Shown one piece after another: positions 26,087 to 34,678 of a stretch of DNA of 64,000 bases. Made by a program: the position numbers and the translations under genes. Below the pieces are notes generated by a model that was given only the letters and a program-made list of their open reading frames with translations, had not been told where the DNA came from and ran no database searches. The stretch's first letter is position 1. Each line of letters begins with the position of its first letter. The stretch is from contig NZ_LT630003.1 in assembly GCF_900105615.1 (NCBI RefSeq), positions 1,054,001 through 1,118,000 on the forward strand. The letters run 5' to 3'. This stretch comes from Lacrimispora sphenoides JCM 1415. Its GTDB lineage: Bacteria; Bacillota; Clostridia; Lachnospirales; Lachnospiraceae.

Positions 26087-27360
26087 TGAAGGTTTTGATC
26101 ATAGGCGGAGGCGGGCGTGAGCATGCCATTGCATGGAAAATCTCCAGAAGCCCTAAGGTTGATAAAATATATTGCGCCCCTGGAAATGCAGGAATTGCAG
26201 AGATTGCAGAATGCGTGGATATGGGGGTAATGGATTTTGACAGGCAGGTAGCATTTGCCAGGGAAAAGGAAATCGATCTGACCATCATAGGACCGGATGA
26301 TCCTTTGGTTGCCGGAGCTGTGGATGCGTTTGAGGCAGCCGGACTAAGGGTGTTCGGCCCGCAAAAACGTGCGGCTTTGCTGGAAGGTTCCAAGTCATTT
26401 TCCAAGGATTTAATGAAAAAGTATGGTATTCCCACAGCAGCATATGAAGTTTTTGATTCTCTGGAAGAGGCATTAAGTTATGTGAAAACAGCCCCAATGC
26501 CCATTGTGTTAAAAGCTGACGGCCTGGCTTTGGGAAAGGGAGTCCTGATTTGCGGCACAAGGGAAGAGGCGGAACTCGGGGTAAAGGATTTAATGCTTGA
26601 TAAACGGTTTGGCTCCGCAGGAGACCGGATCGTGGTGGAAGAGTTTATGACGGGCCGGGAGGTATCGGTGCTCTCCTTTGTGGATGGAAAGACTGTTAAA
26701 ATTATGACATCCGCCCAGGATCATAAGCGGGCAAAAGACGGAGACCAGGGTCTTAATACAGGGGGAATGGGAACTTTTTCTCCAAGTCCGTTTTATACGG
26801 AAGAAGTGGATAGATTTTGTAAGCGATATATTTATCAGGCGACCGTGGATGCCATGAAGGCAGAGGACCGGGAATTTAAGGGTATTATGTTCTTCGGACT
26901 GATGCTGACGGAAAAAGGCCCCAGAGTATTGGAATACAATGCCAGGTTTGGTGACCCAGAGACACAGGTGGTGCTTCCCAGGATGAAGAATGACATCGTG
27001 GAGGTTTTTGAGGCTTGTATTGACGGAACTCTGGATCAGACAGACCTGCAGTTTGAAGATAATGCGGCGGTCTGCGTGGTATTGGCATCAGAGGGCTATC
27101 CGGAGAAGTATGAAAAGGGCTATCCCATTGACGGGCTGGAAGCATTTAAGGGACAGGAGATATATTTTGCCTTTCATGCAGGAAGCAAGTTTGACGGCAG
27201 CGGTACAGTGGTGACCAATGGCGGAAGAGTGCTGGGAGTGACGGCAATCGGAGCGGATTTAAGGGAAGCCAGAGAACATGCCTATCAGGCGGCGGAATGG
27301 GTATCTTTTGAGAATAAGTATATGAGACGGGATATTGGTAAGAGTATTGACCAGACTTAA
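26086..27360 (+). CDS. purD: Phosphoribosylamine-glycine ligase
   Basis: 424 residues, ATP-grasp GAR synthetase. Seen: [26 protein letters not shown] near 69, IVLKADGLALGKGV near 143 (ATP lysine), SPSPFYTEE and EYNARFGDPETQ near 285 (metal ligands). ATG 26086 overlaps the purN stop by one base and has ACAGGAGGAATCGT upstream; the longer frame from 26029 lies inside purN. It closes this partial pur operon; purC, purF, purH and purL are not in the window. Confidence 0.96.
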   Translation: MKVLIIGGGGREHAIAWKISRSPKVDKIYCAPGNAGIAEIAECVDMGVMDFDRQVAFAREKEIDLTIIGPDDPLVAGAVDAFEAAGLRVFGPQKRAALLEGSKSFSKDLMKKYGIPTAAYEVFDSLEEALSYVKTAPMPIVLKADGLALGKGVLICGTREEAELGVKDLMLDKRFGSAGDRIVVEEFMTGREVSVLSFVDGKTVKIMTSAQDHKRAKDGDQGLNTGGMGTFSPSPFYTEEVDRFCKRYIYQATVDAMKAEDREFKGIMFFGLMLTEKGPRVLEYNARFGDPETQVVLPRMKNDIVEVFEACIDGTLDQTDLQFEDNAAVCVVLASEGYPEKYEKGYPIDGLEAFKGQEIYFAFHAGSKFDGSGTVVTNGGRVLGVTAIGADLREAREHAYQAAEWVSFENKYMRRDIGKSIDQT

Positions 27361-27438
27361 AAAAGAAGCGGGAAATTAAGAGACTCTTGGCGGGAACACC
27401 GCTGCAGTATAACTGGTCGATTCTCATCTTTTGACAAA

Positions 27439-27478
27439 AAGCACAAGACGGCTTATTTAGCCATCTTGTGCTTCTTTG
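27439..27478. terminator. Bidirectional terminator between purD and the AraC gene
   Basis: AAGCACAAGACGGC pairs with GCCATCTTGTGCTT around TTATTTA; T-rich runs follow on both strands (TCTTTGTCGCTTTTTT on plus, TTTTGTC on minus). Confidence 0.75.
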
Positions 27479-27489
27479 TCGCTTTTTTG

Positions 27490-28041
27490 TCATTTGATTG
27501 GCAGAAGTTCAATGTAACCTCTTGTGCCGACAGGCTCAAGCTGGATGCGAGGGTTTGATGAATCCCACTGTGCGCCAATGACAGCTGGATCGTATTTACT
27601 GATTGCTGTCTGCACATCTTCAATGGCCACAAATACACTTTTTACAGTTTCCATCTGTTTCTCCTTTCTGAGTGCGCGGTATTTGACTCCATAAGGCGTG
27701 AAAAGATAGAGCGGAACGGGGCTTTTCGCATATTCCCTGGGATTGCACCCAAATTCACGGAAGAACGCCCGCTGATAGCCGTCCACGCTGCCAAATCCAA
27801 GGTCCAAAGCAGTATCTATAATTTTACAGGATTCATCCCGCAGCTTGATTGCTGACTTGGAGAGCCGCAGGCGCCGGATATAATCGGCTGGCGTCATGTT
27901 GGTATGCTGCAAGAACAGACGGTAGGAGTACCACGGCGAATAATAGGAAACGCTTGATAGAGCAGTCAGTGTGATAGTTTCTGATAAGTGTTCCGCAATA
28001 TAATCCTGCATCCTCTGGACAGCCTCGATTTTTTCTTCCAT
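27490..28041 (-). CDS. AraC family regulator with shortened effector domain
   Basis: 183 residues. The N-terminal two-helix AraC DNA-binding domain is complete (about 1-105): LSETITLTALSSVSYYSPWY, then DTALDLGFGSVDGYQRAFFR and FGCNPREY. The usual C-terminal GyrI-like effector domain of this subgroup is about 150 residues; here only its first strand (METVKSVFVAIE) and last part (YDPAVIGAQWDSSNPRIQLE, PVGTRGYIE) are left, joined in frame. This looks like an internal deletion of about 90 residues, so ligand sensing is probably lost while DNA binding may remain. ATG at 28041 follows GGTGGTG. Confidence 0.8.
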   Translation of the reverse strand: MEEKIEAVQRMQDYIAEHLSETITLTALSSVSYYSPWYSYRLFLQHTNMTPADYIRRLRLSKSAIKLRDESCKIIDTALDLGFGSVDGYQRAFFREFGCNPREYAKSPVPLYLFTPYGVKYRALRKEKQMETVKSVFVAIEDVQTAISKYDPAVIGAQWDSSNPRIQLEPVGTRGYIELLPIK

Positions 28042-28151
28042 TTTTTCACCACCTTATGCTCCTTATCTTACATTGACAGTGAGAGAAACTTCTCGACTAT
28101 TTTTGCTAATCCGGTATAAGTTTACCACGTAACCATGGCGGAAGAACCGGC

Positions 28152-28985
28152 TTATTTTTCCCATGTTGCCGGACGGGTCAAATTTATAGGGATATTTGTA
28201 TTCGAATTTCCGATTGCTGAATTAATCTGCATTTGTGTTAAAAAGATGCTATTACTCAAATCTGCATTTTTTATGTTGGCGTCACGGAGGTCAGCACCTA
28301 AAAAGTTAGTCTTCCATAAGCTGCATCCGGATAAGTTTGCAGCGATCATTAATGACATACTGAAATTCTTTCTGTCAAGATTTGCTTTCTTAAAATTTCT
28401 TCCCAAATAGTTTAAACCGTGAAATTGATTTGATGTATCATTTGATGAAATATCAGTGCTTATCTGTTTTAATACGTTGTTTACGTTTAATCTGTATTCT
28501 GAGAGATCCAGCATCGCAATATGATCCATGGGCTGCTGTACCATTTGTTCACTTTCGGAGATAAGCAAATCAATCGTTGATTTTAGTAGTTCATCTGATG
28601 TCAAAGTAAATGCCTCAACCAGGTACCATAGCATCTGATGCAACTGATATACAATCATAAATATCTGAAAGAGTTTATCTTTCTGTTCAGAATTTGATTT
28701 CCATGTTCCATCTGGTAAATATAGTTGAGTCGTTCTTTGCCCCGCTCCGAAACAGTCATAAGCCAAACAACCTTTGTAATTTTTGTCCGCCAGTCTGGAA
28801 TGGATTTTGCAGCAAAAATCCGAATCAAGATGTTTGCATGGTGTCCCAGCTTCTTTATTGGCAGGAAAACCATCTGTTTTTGTGCAGTACAAAGCAACGC
28901 AGCATAAGCCGCTGCATTTTTTGCAATCAATTTTCAGCTTACTTATCAAATCGTCATATTTACCATCTGCTTTATCCTTTGTCAC
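28152..28985 (-). CDS. Cys-cluster plus pentapeptide-repeat protein
   Basis: 277 residues. N-terminus (about 20-85) has nine cysteines in YkgJ-like spacing, CKKCSGLCC...C...C...CC...C...C (CKIHSR and GCLAYDCFG included), probably a metal site. A helical middle follows (about 85-180), then pentapeptide repeats at about 190-260: NLDRKNFSMSLMIAANLSGC, ADLRDANIKNADLSNSIF, following the A(D/N)LXX rule and predicted to form a right-handed beta helix. Function unknown; repeats of this type mimic DNA in Qnr-like proteins but are widespread. Start is GTG 28985 after GGCGGTGAT. Stands alone between the AraC and ArsC genes. Confidence 0.75.
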   Translation of the reverse strand: MTKDKADGKYDDLISKLKIDCKKCSGLCCVALYCTKTDGFPANKEAGTPCKHLDSDFCCKIHSRLADKNYKGCLAYDCFGAGQRTTQLYLPDGTWKSNSEQKDKLFQIFMIVYQLHQMLWYLVEAFTLTSDELLKSTIDLLISESEQMVQQPMDHIAMLDLSEYRLNVNNVLKQISTDISSNDTSNQFHGLNYLGRNFKKANLDRKNFSMSLMIAANLSGCSLWKTNFLGADLRDANIKNADLSNSIFLTQMQINSAIGNSNTNIPINLTRPATWEK

Positions 28986-29119
28986 AAGATCACCGCCTTA
29001 GTTTATTGATTAAATTCCTGTTATGAATGAGTAAACAATTTTTTCTTATAGATATCTTACCATATATTGAAGAAAATTTTAACCAGCTTTCACAGGCATA
29101 GACCGTATGATTGCCATAA

Positions 29120-29160
29120 TGTAATAAAATAGCCGGCAAGTGCCAAAGCACCTGCCAGCC
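29120..29160 (-). terminator. Terminator after arsC
   Basis: Read on the minus strand, GGCTGGCAGGTGC pairs with GCACTTGCCGGC over TTTG and is followed by TATTTTATTAC. Confidence 0.8.
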
Positions 29161-29164
29161 TCTT

Positions 29165-29572
29165 TTATAAAGTCCCGTTTTGGATACGGTCTCTAAGGTT
29201 TAAAATTTTATCCCGGATAAGGGTTATTGTTTCTAAAAATGCGGTATCATCCATGCCGCTGGGATCGTTAAGTCCCCAATCTTCCCGGTATTTACAGGGC
29301 AGGAACGGGCACTTTACATTACAGCCCATTGTAATAACAATATCTACCGGAGGAATTTCAGATAGGAGCTTGCTATGCTGGGTTTGCTCCATATCAATTC
29401 CATAAAGTCGATTCATAAGCCGTACTGCGTCCTGGTTAATTTGCGGTTTGGCCTCTGTCCCGGCGGAATAGCTTTCATAAGTATCTGAGGCAAGGTGTTT
29501 GCCAAGAGCTTCGGCTATCTGGCTGCGGCAAGAGTTATGGACGCATACAAACGCTACTTTGGGTTTATTCAT
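29165..29572 (-). CDS. arsC: Arsenate reductase, thioredoxin-coupled (LMW phosphatase fold)
   Basis: 135 residues. The phosphatase-like loop CVHNSCR (C-x5-R) is at about residues 10-16, and the partner cysteines are in MGCNVKCPFLPCKYREDWGL near 84-103, with the DPSG acid motif near 107. This is the Staphylococcus pI258 ArsC type, reducing arsenate to arsenite with thioredoxin. ATG at 29572 follows GGGGGTAG. It lies 27 bases after the MFS exporter gene on the same strand and is probably co-transcribed with it. No arsenite pump (ArsB/Acr3) or ArsR is seen, which is odd for an ars locus. Confidence 0.9.
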   Translation of the reverse strand: MNKPKVAFVCVHNSCRSQIAEALGKHLASDTYESYSAGTEAKPQINQDAVRLMNRLYGIDMEQTQHSKLLSEIPPVDIVITMGCNVKCPFLPCKYREDWGLNDPSGMDDTAFLETITLIRDKILNLRDRIQNGTL

Positions 29573-29599
29573 ATATAAACTACCCCCTGGTTTTATTAA

Positions 29600-30904
29600 T
29601 TACAACGTTTCTTCCAGTTTCCAAATATTTCTGTCCGCCCGAAATGGCAGACATGATAAGGCACCTAAAAACCCGATCACAAAAAATAACATCGCCGCGC
29701 CGGAGCCTTTTCCTGTTCCAAACAGTGGAGTCCACAGACTGCCTGCCGGCTGTCCTGCCATAAATGGTTCAAACACCCGGTCTACCAAAATGCCGCCGCA
29801 CAGATATCCCAGGGGAATGGTGAAAAACTGTAAGGTATTCCTTGCTGAATAGACACGGCCCTGCATTTCAATAGGGATCATTGTTCGGAAAAGAACATCC
29901 ATGTTGGCGTTCATAACAGGAATAAAGATCCAGCCAAGGACTGCGCCAAAACACCATACAGGAGTACTCCTGCCAAAAGCAAGGATAAAGTTCTCAGTAC
30001 TCATGGAAAAAAGCAGGCAATTACAAATCACTCGAACCCGGCTTTTTGGCGGAGGCAGCATAGAAACCAAAATGCTTCCTACCATTGTTGCAATTCCTGT
30101 AACAGTGCTGATCATTCCAAGGGCCAGTTCTCCGCCGCCGGCACGTGACAGTACCATAGCGGGCAGGGCGGCATTGAAGATAGAAGCAGTAAAATTGATC
30201 ACAGCCAAAAACAGAATCAGATCCAGAATTCCCCGGTTATCTTTAAGATACCGCAAGCCGCTTTTGGCAGACTGCAATACCGTTTCCCTCTCCAGGCCCC
30301 GGCCTTCTTTGGCCTGCGGGATTTTGACAAAGCATAACAGCGATAGGAACGCTATGGAAAATGTAATTAAATCGAATAGGATGACAAGACGGATGCTTCC
30401 AAAAGAAAGCAGGGCGGAAGCCAGCATAGGCGTCAGTACGGTAACCAACGAATTGGATAAGGAACGCATCCCGCTTACCTTCTGGTAATGCTTTTGCGGG
30501 GCCAACAGGCTGATGGCTACATCCGATGCAGGCTGCTGTACCGTGTTCATCAATCCATTCAAGGTGTTGATTAAATACAGATGCCAAATCTGGAGTTTAC
30601 CAGTTGTCATCAGAATAAGCACCGAAACAGTACACAATGCCGCAAAGCTGTCACTGAGCAGCATCGTAGCCTTTTTGTTCCACCGGTCACTCAGTGCACC
30701 TGCAAAAATGCTTAAAAGGACATAGGGTGCATAGGAACAGATGGCCAATAACGAGGTGGTGAGAGCCGACCCCTGCTGTTGATAAGACCAGATCACCAGC
30801 GCAAAGTTGGTCATTGCACTGCCCAAGGCCGAAAATGACTGCGTAATCCATAAAATCAGGAAATTACGAAGTTCCCCGATGTTTGTTTTTAAATTTTTTA
30901 ACAT
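29600..30904 (-). CDS. MFS exporter (macrolide-efflux-like group)
   Basis: 434 residues with about 12 membrane segments. The N-terminus FLILWITQSFSALGSAMTNF, the loop LSDRWNKKATMLLSD (motif A region, residues about 75-90) and MEMQ-like loop PIEMQGRVYSARNTLQF near residue 340 match the MFS_3/MefA-type drug exporters. ATG at 30904 has GGAGC 8 bases upstream, and the bases between it and the ATG are GCAAAGTC, complementary to a leader arm (see the attenuator). Regulated translation is therefore likely and suggests an antibiotic substrate acting on ribosomes. Followed by arsC. Confidence 0.88.
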   Translation of the reverse strand: MLKNLKTNIGELRNFLILWITQSFSALGSAMTNFALVIWSYQQQGSALTTSLLAICSYAPYVLLSIFAGALSDRWNKKATMLLSDSFAALCTVSVLILMTTGKLQIWHLYLINTLNGLMNTVQQPASDVAISLLAPQKHYQKVSGMRSLSNSLVTVLTPMLASALLSFGSIRLVILFDLITFSIAFLSLLCFVKIPQAKEGRGLERETVLQSAKSGLRYLKDNRGILDLILFLAVINFTASIFNAALPAMVLSRAGGGELALGMISTVTGIATMVGSILVSMLPPPKSRVRVICNCLLFSMSTENFILAFGRSTPVWCFGAVLGWIFIPVMNANMDVLFRTMIPIEMQGRVYSARNTLQFFTIPLGYLCGGILVDRVFEPFMAGQPAGSLWTPLFGTGKGSGAAMLFFVIGFLGALSCLPFRADRNIWKLEETL

Positions 30905-31016
30905 GACTTTGCTCCTTTTTCAAATAAAATCTTTATGATTTATTGAAAGTGCAAAGTCCAACGGACGAATTCAATCTACTCCGTGCAGTTTCGTCCGTTT
31001 CAGACTTTGCACGGAG
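30900..31016 (-). promoter_or_regulatory. Attenuator-like leader with competing stems before the MFS gene
   Basis: In transcript order: arm 1 CTCCGTGCAAAGTC (31016-31003), arm 2 ACGGACGA (30998-30991), arm 3 GCACGGAG (30986-30979), arm 4 TCGTCCGT (30968-30961), arm 5 GACTTTGCAC (30958-30949), arm 6 GCAAAGTC (30912-30905) touching the ATG. Arm 1 can pair with 3 or with 5, arm 2 with 4, and arm 5 with 1 or 6. All pairings are perfect. Pairing 5:6 would hide the MFS ribosome site; 1:5 enclosing 2:4 would free it. Confidence 0.8.
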
Positions 31017-31038
31017 CGGTGCCAATACAGAGCAGCAT
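31000..31038 (-). CDS. Leader peptide MLLCIGTAPCKV
   Basis: A 12-codon frame, ATG at 31038 to TGA at 31002-31000, with a good ribosome site (AAAGGAG, 7 bases before). Its last five codons are arm 1 of the attenuator, and the stop is followed within 2 bases by arm 2. This layout, short peptide overlapping the first pairing arm, is that of ribosome-stalling leaders of erm, cat, msr and similar resistance genes. The product is expected to act by its translation rather than as a free peptide. Which drug would stall it is unknown. Confidence 0.75.
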   Translation of the reverse strand: MLLCIGTAPCKV

Positions 31039-31186
31039 TTTTATTCTCCTTTATATTTACGGTTTTCGTTTCAAATCAAAATCACTTATAAGTAATTTTA
31101 TTTATTTTACCATATCTGAGGCCAGAAAACTATACGGAATTCTAAAATGATAAGCGAATCATCATATCGTGCAGGTTTCATTAAAA

Positions 31187-32848
31187 TTACAAGCATTTAC
31201 TACCTATTTCTATTATTCGATGATTCCGGGTATTTACGTGCAGGCGGTGGGATATGGAAAGTACTGTTCTGCCTTCGCAGGCACGCTCTAAAGCATCCAA
31301 TACTCTGCGTTCCGTATCGCTGTCAAGGCTTGCCGTAATTTCATCCAACAGCAGAATTTCTGGAGAGGCGGCTACCGCCCGGGCAATGGAAAGCAGTTGA
31401 AACTGCCCCTGCGAAAAGATGGCTTTTTCCACAGGGGTATTATAACCTTCCGGGAGTGCCAAAATGCTTTCGTGAAGTCCAACCAGTCTTGCAGCATCCT
31501 CCACCTGTTTTTGGCTGATGGCAGGATCAAACAAAGAAATCTGTTCTGCCATCGTGCCTGATACGGAATGGAATGACTGTTCCACATAGCCGAACAGCTT
31601 TCTCTTCCTGGTATCTGGGATTTTAGATGCCTCCACACCGTCTACAAGCACTCGCCCTTCATTAGGGCAATACAGTCCCAGCAGCAAACGGAAGATCGTG
31701 CTTTTTCCTGCGCCCGTTCTGCCCACAAGGGTGACCGCTTCGCCGCTTTCTACCTTAAAGCAAAGGTCGTTTAACACGGTATTTTCCTTATCATAGCAAA
31801 AGCTTACATGATCAAAGAAGATACAGGGCTTTGTGTTTGGAATTGGTCCCTTACCGGTGACCGATTCGTCTGTTTTTTCCCGTTCCGGCTCATTTAAGAA
31901 TTCGTTGATTCTCTTTACTCCTGCAACAGCGGATTGGATATTTTGAATTTCCATACCAATACTTTCCAGAGGGTCAAATACCTTATTCACATAAGCGATG
32001 ATGGCTACTGCAGTACCGACGGTAACACCAAAGAACTGCTGCACCTGTCCGCCCAGAGCGGCGCATATCATCATCACCGCAATTACGCAAGAACTGATGA
32101 AGATAACAATGGGAGAATAAATGGAATCATAAAGGTTTGATTTATCTGTTGCGTGGTAGCTTTCTTCAATGTAATCATCATATTTCTGCTCCATGTATTT
32201 CTGCCGGAACAGGGTGCGGATCATGCGGATCGTCCGTATTGTCTCAGGCACATGATTATTGACCTTACCCACTGCTGCGCGGTTTGCAAGCTGTGCCTTC
32301 AGTATCCGCTTCTGGAACAGGCGCGTCATGACAAACAACAGTGGTGTGACCCACAGCATCAGAATGCCAAGCCCCATGCTTTTATAAAAGATGACTGCCA
32401 GGATACTAAGTACCTTGCAGGCATCGGCAAACATACTGATAATGCCATTGGTGAACAGCGAATCTACCACATCCACATCATTTACAAAACGAGAAGTAGT
32501 TTTGCCTGCCTCGTGCCGTGCAAAATAGGCGGCAGGCAGACGCTGGAGCTTGGCGCACATTTCACTTCGAAGGCCGTGGGTGACCTTTTGACCAAACACG
32601 GTGATCATCACGTTCTGACCAGACTCCAATAAACCCGAAAGCGCCAGCAGTCCAAAATAGATCAGTGCGAGATAGAGTGGGATCGGCTGATGGGCAGTCA
32701 GCCGATTGACGATGTGTTCCAAAACCAACGGTGGGAGAAGGGCTGTCGCAATCGCTCCTGCGATGATGATCACCGTCATAAGGGTCATCCATTTGGAAGA
32801 GGAGATGATTTTTCTCAGCACAGAACCAAGACTGTTCTTATTCTTCAT
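31187..32848 (-). CDS. Heterodimeric ABC exporter subunit, canonical Walker B, degenerate signature
   Basis: 553 residues: six-helix transmembrane domain (about 1-310) then an ATPase domain. Walker A is GRTGAGKS near residue 375; Walker B LLLDEITASLD keeps the catalytic Glu; the signature is FSQGQ rather than LSGGQ; the switch His is in SISHRL. The partner gene shows the opposite pattern, so the pair forms one active and one degenerate site, as in BmrCD or TM287/288. The C-terminus stops about 15 residues after SISHRL, shorter than usual. ATG 32848 follows GGAGGGG and overlaps the partner gene by 11 bases. Confidence 0.9.
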   Translation of the reverse strand: MKNKNSLGSVLRKIISSSKWMTLMTVIIIAGAIATALLPPLVLEHIVNRLTAHQPIPLYLALIYFGLLALSGLLESGQNVMITVFGQKVTHGLRSEMCAKLQRLPAAYFARHEAGKTTSRFVNDVDVVDSLFTNGIISMFADACKVLSILAVIFYKSMGLGILMLWVTPLLFVMTRLFQKRILKAQLANRAAVGKVNNHVPETIRTIRMIRTLFRQKYMEQKYDDYIEESYHATDKSNLYDSIYSPIVIFISSCVIAVMMICAALGGQVQQFFGVTVGTAVAIIAYVNKVFDPLESIGMEIQNIQSAVAGVKRINEFLNEPEREKTDESVTGKGPIPNTKPCIFFDHVSFCYDKENTVLNDLCFKVESGEAVTLVGRTGAGKSTIFRLLLGLYCPNEGRVLVDGVEASKIPDTRKRKLFGYVEQSFHSVSGTMAEQISLFDPAISQKQVEDAARLVGLHESILALPEGYNTPVEKAIFSQGQFQLLSIARAVAASPEILLLDEITASLDSDTERRVLDALERACEGRTVLSISHRLHVNTRNHRIIEIGSKCL

Positions 32849-34601
32849 TTTGCTTTTCCCCCTCCATCTGTGCATGATACAATTCTGCATAAGTGGGATT
32901 TTTCTCCATCAAATCGCCATGGGTAGAAAAAACGCCTCTGCCGCCGTCTAAAAACAGCACCTGATCCAAGGCGGGAAACAGATACAGCCTATGGGAAATG
33001 AGTATCACGATTTTATCCGCAGCCAATGTACGCAGATTTTCAAAGATTTTCTGCTCCGTGCCGCGGTCAACCGCGGAAAAGGGATCATCCAAAATTAAAA
33101 TGTGCTGTGCATGATAAAGTGTGCGGGCCAGAGCGGTTCGTGCCTGCTGACCGCCGGAAAGTTTTATTCCCCCGCTGCCTACTGAAGTAGCTGCTCCCTG
33201 GGGCATTTGTGACACCTCTTTCCCGAAACATACTGCCTGCAGATAAGGGGCAATGCTCCCATGTTCTCCAAGACGGATGTTCTCCTCAATACTGTCACTT
33301 ACCAGGTCCGGCTGATGCCCCATGTAGGAAATCAGTCTGCTGCGTTCGTAGCCGCTCAGAGTGGAGAGTTCCCGTTCTCCCACACGGATGCTGCCTTCAT
33401 AGGGAACTTCTCCAATCAAGGCTTTGCCCAGTGCAGATTTACCGCTTGCCACAGGCCCTGTCACACCAAGGATTTGCCCGGGGCCGGCAGAAAAGGAAAG
33501 GCCTTTGAGGATTTTAGGGCCACCCGGCCAACCCAGGGATAAGCCAGATACCGTGAGTCCCGCAGGTTTTGAAAAGTCGATGGCGGAATCCGTATTCTGT
33601 TCCACATATTCTTTCATCAGCGGTTTAATTCTTACCCATGAAACTTGTGCCTTTTGCACGGCATTGAACAGATTAGCTGCTTTGGAGGATTTGAGGGCCA
33701 TTTTTGTAAAACAGGAAAGAAAAGTAGTAAACGCCGCGATGTTCCAGTTGGTCCAACCGGTTCCAAGCACGTTTTTAGAGCCTGAATAAATAATCAAAAC
33801 TGCTCCGCACATGGAGATAATGTTGTAAATCGGCTGCATGGCACTTCCCCATAGGTTCGCTGAAACTGCACGTTTCTCATAATCCGCAAGATGAGATTCG
33901 TAAACACTGTCACGATTTGGCTCACAGCCATACACACGGTAGGTAATGGAATTAGAAATTCTGTCCATGGTGGCACTGTTTAACCGGCCTGCACTTTTCT
34001 TATATTCCATATTATACTGTGTGATGCGAATTTTCAGCTGCCCTGCAATGAAATAGGCAATGGGTGTAAAGATGCCGGAAAGCAAAGCCAGCCGCCAGTC
34101 ATAAACAAAAAGCATGGCAAGATAAGATGCCAGTACCACGCCGGTATCAAATATTTCCGTGGTAAATTTCCGCATTCCCTCCACGCATGCGTCCACATCG
34201 GTCACCGCTTTGGTCATGATAGCTCCAAGGCTTTCCTGCTCCAGTTCCTCCTGGCTCATATTTACCAAACTGTTATACAGCATGTGCCGCATGTTGCGGC
34301 TTGTATCATTGGCGAACCTCCGTACATAAAACCGTTTGATGCAGCGCATCAGCTGAACGGCGAAAATGACGGCGAGGTAAGTGACTGCAAGCGATATCAT
34401 GGTAGAAAAGGTCTGATACCCCTTCATGATATCGAACAGGCATTGTGCCAGCCTCCCTTCAAAATAGGGTCCGGCAATCATACCAACGTTATATAAGATA
34501 CCTGAAACCATGACTAATAATAGCGGCCATAGCTCCAGTTTAAAATAGGACAGGATGTGGTCGGGCTTAGTAACTTTTTCGATCTGTTTTGGCTGGCTCA
34601 T
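32838..34601 (-). CDS. Heterodimeric ABC exporter subunit, degenerate Walker B, canonical signature
   Basis: 587 residues: transmembrane domain (about 20-330) and ATPase domain. Walker A is GPVASGKS near residue 380, signature LSGGQQ near 480 is canonical, but Walker B reads ILILDDPFSAVD, with Asp where the catalytic Glu normally sits. Drug or peptide exporter; substrate unknown. ATG at 34601 follows AAAAGGGGGC. Its own promoter is visible upstream (minus strand) and the second subunit overlaps its end, so both are made together; the MFS-arsC pair downstream has its own leader. Confidence 0.92.
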   Translation of the reverse strand: MSQPKQIEKVTKPDHILSYFKLELWPLLLVMVSGILYNVGMIAGPYFEGRLAQCLFDIMKGYQTFSTMISLAVTYLAVIFAVQLMRCIKRFYVRRFANDTSRNMRHMLYNSLVNMSQEELEQESLGAIMTKAVTDVDACVEGMRKFTTEIFDTGVVLASYLAMLFVYDWRLALLSGIFTPIAYFIAGQLKIRITQYNMEYKKSAGRLNSATMDRISNSITYRVYGCEPNRDSVYESHLADYEKRAVSANLWGSAMQPIYNIISMCGAVLIIYSGSKNVLGTGWTNWNIAAFTTFLSCFTKMALKSSKAANLFNAVQKAQVSWVRIKPLMKEYVEQNTDSAIDFSKPAGLTVSGLSLGWPGGPKILKGLSFSAGPGQILGVTGPVASGKSALGKALIGEVPYEGSIRVGERELSTLSGYERSRLISYMGHQPDLVSDSIEENIRLGEHGSIAPYLQAVCFGKEVSQMPQGAATSVGSGGIKLSGGQQARTALARTLYHAQHILILDDPFSAVDRGTEQKIFENLRTLAADKIVILISHRLYLFPALDQVLFLDGGRGVFSTHGDLMEKNPTYAELYHAQMEGEKQNEE

Positions 34602-34635
34602 TATTGATGCCCCCTTTTAAAATGCGCTTAACTTC

Positions 34636-34664
34636 ATGATACTATATCTATTTTCTTTGGTCAA
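34636..34664 (-). promoter_or_regulatory. Promoter of the ABC exporter pair
   Basis: Minus strand TTGACC (34664-34659), 17-base spacer, TATCAT (34641-34636). About 35 bases before the start codon. Upstream lies a 9-base direct repeat. Confidence 0.6.
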
Positions 34665-34678
34665 GATTGGAGGGGGCT

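Noticed and set aside
29499..30488. Plus-strand frames of 117 and 195 codons
   Set aside because: Antisense to arsC and the MFS gene; composition and lack of start sites mark them as shadows.
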